Shown: positions 62,551 through 64,000 of the stretch, one piece after another
Numbering within the stretch: the stretch's first letter is position 1
Layout: every line of letters begins with the position of its first letter
NCBI GenBank assembly: GCA_009695065.1
Contig: SIBR01000001.1
Coordinates: forward strand, 165,445-229,444
Direction of reading: 5' to 3'
Source: Opitutus sp.
Lineage (GTDB): Bacteria > Verrucomicrobiota > Verrucomicrobiae > Opitutales > Opitutaceae
Length of the DNA: 64,000 nt
Notes under the pieces: generated by a model
What the model was told of the DNA's origin: nothing
What the model saw: the letters and a program-made list of their open reading frames with translations, nothing else
Databases searched by the model: none
Position numbers and translations under genes: made by a program

Positions 62551-63606
62551 ATGCCCTCGCGCGCGATCACCCCGACGCCGAAGACCTACGCGCAACTGCG
62601 CGATGCGGTGGTCGCCGTCGTCGTCAATGGCCGCCGCGCAATCGATCGCGCGTGGCTCGATACCTATCACGAGACCGGCCGGCTCATCAACGAACACACC
62701 CTGCTGTTTCGCGACCGCGCCGACTAGGGCGCCAAGGTTTACGAAAAACTCGCGGCGGACACCGCCATCAGCGTCCGGACCTTGCGGGAATGCGCCCAAT
62801 TCCACCGGTATTTCCCCATTCGGCGCCCGGGCGCCGAATTGGACTGGTCGAAGGCCCGGCTGATTTGCCAGGTGAGCGACGAAGCGCAGCGGATGAAATT
62901 GTTGAAGGAGGCCCTGAAAAATCACTGGACCAAGGCCGAACTCGAAACCCGCGTCCGCTCCTGCAACGCCGTCGCGCTCGCCTCGGAGGAGGCCGCTCCC
63001 GTGGAACTCCTCACGCCCCGCCGCGGCACCCCGGGGCTGCATCCGGTCGTCGACCTCGGGGACGGGCCCGAAGTCGATCTCGGGTTCAAGATTTACCGTG
63101 AACTCGGCTCGGCTTCCAAACTCACCACGAAGGACATTGTGCGCCTCAATGAGGATGGCGTCCGCAAAGTGGACAACGCGACGAAAGCCGAACTCTTCAC
63201 CTACACCGCCACGGTGCGCAAAGTGATCGACGGCGACACCCTGCTCGTCGCGCTCGCGATCGCGCCCGGCTACACGCACCAGTTGAAACTCCGCCTGCGC
63301 GGACTCGACTGCCCCGAGCTTTCCACCGCCGCCGGCCGCGCCGCCAAAGCGTTCGTCGACGCCCAGCTCAAGCCCGGCGACGAAGTGAACATCAGCACGA
63401 CGAAGCCCGATAAATATGACCGATATCTCGCCGACGTGTTCGTCGGCGAGCTTGGAGCCCGGAGCTCGGAGCCTGGAGATAGAATTTCAGGCTCTCCGCC
63501 CCCAGCTCATGGCTTTCAGCCCGGCGCCGCGCCGACGTTCCTCAACAACGCCCTGCTCGAAGCAGGCCACGCCATCCGCTACAACGGCGGCGCGAAGGAA
63601 GAGTGA
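62551..63606 (+). pseudogene. DUF1016_N-like domain fused to staphylococcal nuclease domain, amber-interrupted
   Basis: A 352-codon frame with one internal TAG at codon 59 (62725-62727). The N-terminal part (about 1-150) matches DUF1016_N: WLDTYHETGRLINEHTLLF, VRTLRECAQFHRYFPI and LDWSKARLICQVSD. In other proteins this domain is joined to a PD-(D/E)XK nuclease. Here it is followed by a thermonuclease-like domain: RKVIDGDTLLVAL (Asp227, Asp229), LRLRGLDCPELS with the catalytic Arg/Asp/Glu pattern, and DKYDRYLADVFV for the second Arg. A heptamer-repeat insertion of about 28 residues lies near the C-terminus. An IS5-type element lies 145 bases downstream. Confidence 0.78.
63448..63522. repeat. 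In-frame heptamer hairpin inside the nuclease gene
   Basis: Five heptamers on the left (GAGCTTG, GAGCCCG, GAGCTCG, GAGCCTG, GAGATAG, 63448-63482) face complementary heptamers on the right (CAGGCTC to TCAGCCC, 63488-63522). GAGCCTG and CAGGCTC pair exactly. The reading frame stays open, so the element adds about 28 low-complexity residues before TFLNNALLEAGHAI. Confidence 0.7.
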
Positions 63607-63748
63607 GGGGAGGTGGTCCTCCGAAAACTGTCGAGGGTTTGCAAATGACCCTGCGGCCTTAGGCTGAGCCTGCTTCGAGGGTAAGTGTTGAGATTGTGGA
63701 AATCCCGGCCGCCTTGGTGGTCAGGAGCGGGTGTCCGGTCCACACCTC

Positions 63749-64000
63749 TAAGAAGCTGTGAAAAAACCCTCATGCTCAAGATTTGGTGAGTCGGCGAAGC
63801 ATGAGGGCGGAAGCAGCGAGATAGATCATGGCCTCGGAGTGGCTGGTTTTTACTTCATAGTCCTTGGAGAGACGTCGGAAGTTGCCGAGCCAAGCGAAGG
63901 TGCGTTCGACGATCCAGCGCTTGGGCAACACCACAAAGCGATGGGGGTGGATTTTTTGCACGACGTGGGCGGTGAGTTTGCGATGTCGAGGCAACGCAGC
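63749..64000 (-). mobile_element. End of an IS5-family insertion sequence
   Basis: The end of an IS element that runs past the window. It includes the transposase 3' end and, outside it, GAAGCTGTGAAAAAACC near 63752, which looks like a terminal inverted repeat (an exact end and target duplication cannot be confirmed without the other side). The 142 bases between it and the nuclease stop hold no gene that I recognise. Confidence 0.65.
63776..64000 (-). CDS. IS5-family transposase, C-terminal part
   Basis: About 74 residues of a DDE transposase reading off the window edge; its 5' part is missing. [25 protein letters not shown] contains the typical ERTFxWL motif with the third catalytic Glu, followed by RLSKDYE and [20 protein letters not shown]. 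The apparent start near 63994 is only the edge of the window. Activity cannot be judged. Confidence 0.85.
   Translation of the reverse strand, partial: AALPRHRKLTAHVVQKIHPHRFVVLPKRWIVERTFAWLGNFRRLSKDYEVKTSHSEAMIYLAASALMLRRLTKS

Noticed and set aside
27414..63606. Reassignment of TAG as a sense codon, given two in-frame amber codons
   Set aside because: TAG ends several intact genes here (for example the type III PKS, coaD, ispA and the nusG-like gene), and one of the two affected genes also has a frameshift.

Overview
The window reads as chromosome of a Gram-negative, high-GC bacterium, most likely a verrucomicrobium of the Opitutaceae type. The evidence is an outer membrane (lptA/lptB/lptC-like genes, kdsC, RND pumps), HPr kinase next to the lpt genes, an E1 alpha/beta fusion, and families such as DUF2851 and YqgE with opitutal-looking gene order. 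This placement is an inference from gene content; no rRNA is present.

Layout. 0.2-2.0 kb: zinc-independent type ribosomal proteins L36 and L31, YqgE and dCMP deaminase, all on the minus strand. 2.1-6.7 kb (plus): a compact type III polyketide cluster (methyltransferase, FAD oxidoreductase, type III PKS) followed by a Nif3-like protein, AroQ and a NusG paralogue. 6.7-9.0 kb: phosphatidylglycerol synthesis (pgsA, pgpA) plus a HEAGH membrane protein, divergent from coaD. 9.2-17.7 kb (plus): a MacA/MacB-type exporter, two secreted TPR proteins, and an ABC importer of the NMT1/THI5 class. 17.7-24.7 kb (minus): nitroreductase, old yellow enzyme, GNAT, SBF-type transporter, MurJ, two uncharacterised proteins and an FmdB-type protein. 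24.9-35.8 kb: ispA, then amino-acid synthesis on the minus strand (cimA, thrC, lysC, hom, serA) with plsY, interrupted by a decayed TPR-GT41 glycosyltransferase. 36.1-40.6 kb: an RND efflux pair. 40.6-47.7 kb (minus): the nusA-infB-rbfA-nrnA-truB-ribF translation cluster, with a promoter and an intrinsic terminator packed in front of nusA. 47.8-55.8 kb: DUF2851, tRNA-Ser(UGA) abutting a broken response regulator-cyclase gene, two lipoproteins (one frameshifted), rpiB, an esterase, an aldo-keto reductase, a metallo-beta-lactamase fold protein and GlpQ. 56.0-62.3 kb (plus): 2-oxoacid dehydrogenase E1, kdsC-lptC-lptA-lptB, hprK and rph. 62.3-64.0 kb: a REP-like palindrome, a DUF1016_N-staphylococcal-nuclease fusion gene with an internal amber codon, and the end of an IS5-type insertion sequence.

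Most of the window is ordinary housekeeping DNA with tight, often ATGA-overlapped operons. The unusual parts are the type III PKS cluster, a possible nusA attenuator, a recurrent class of 6-7 bp degenerate repeats that form hairpins at or over start codons (one lies in frame inside the nuclease gene), the nuclease fusion itself, and four disrupted genes. Those lesions could be real decay or uncorrected sequencing errors; the window alone cannot separate the two.
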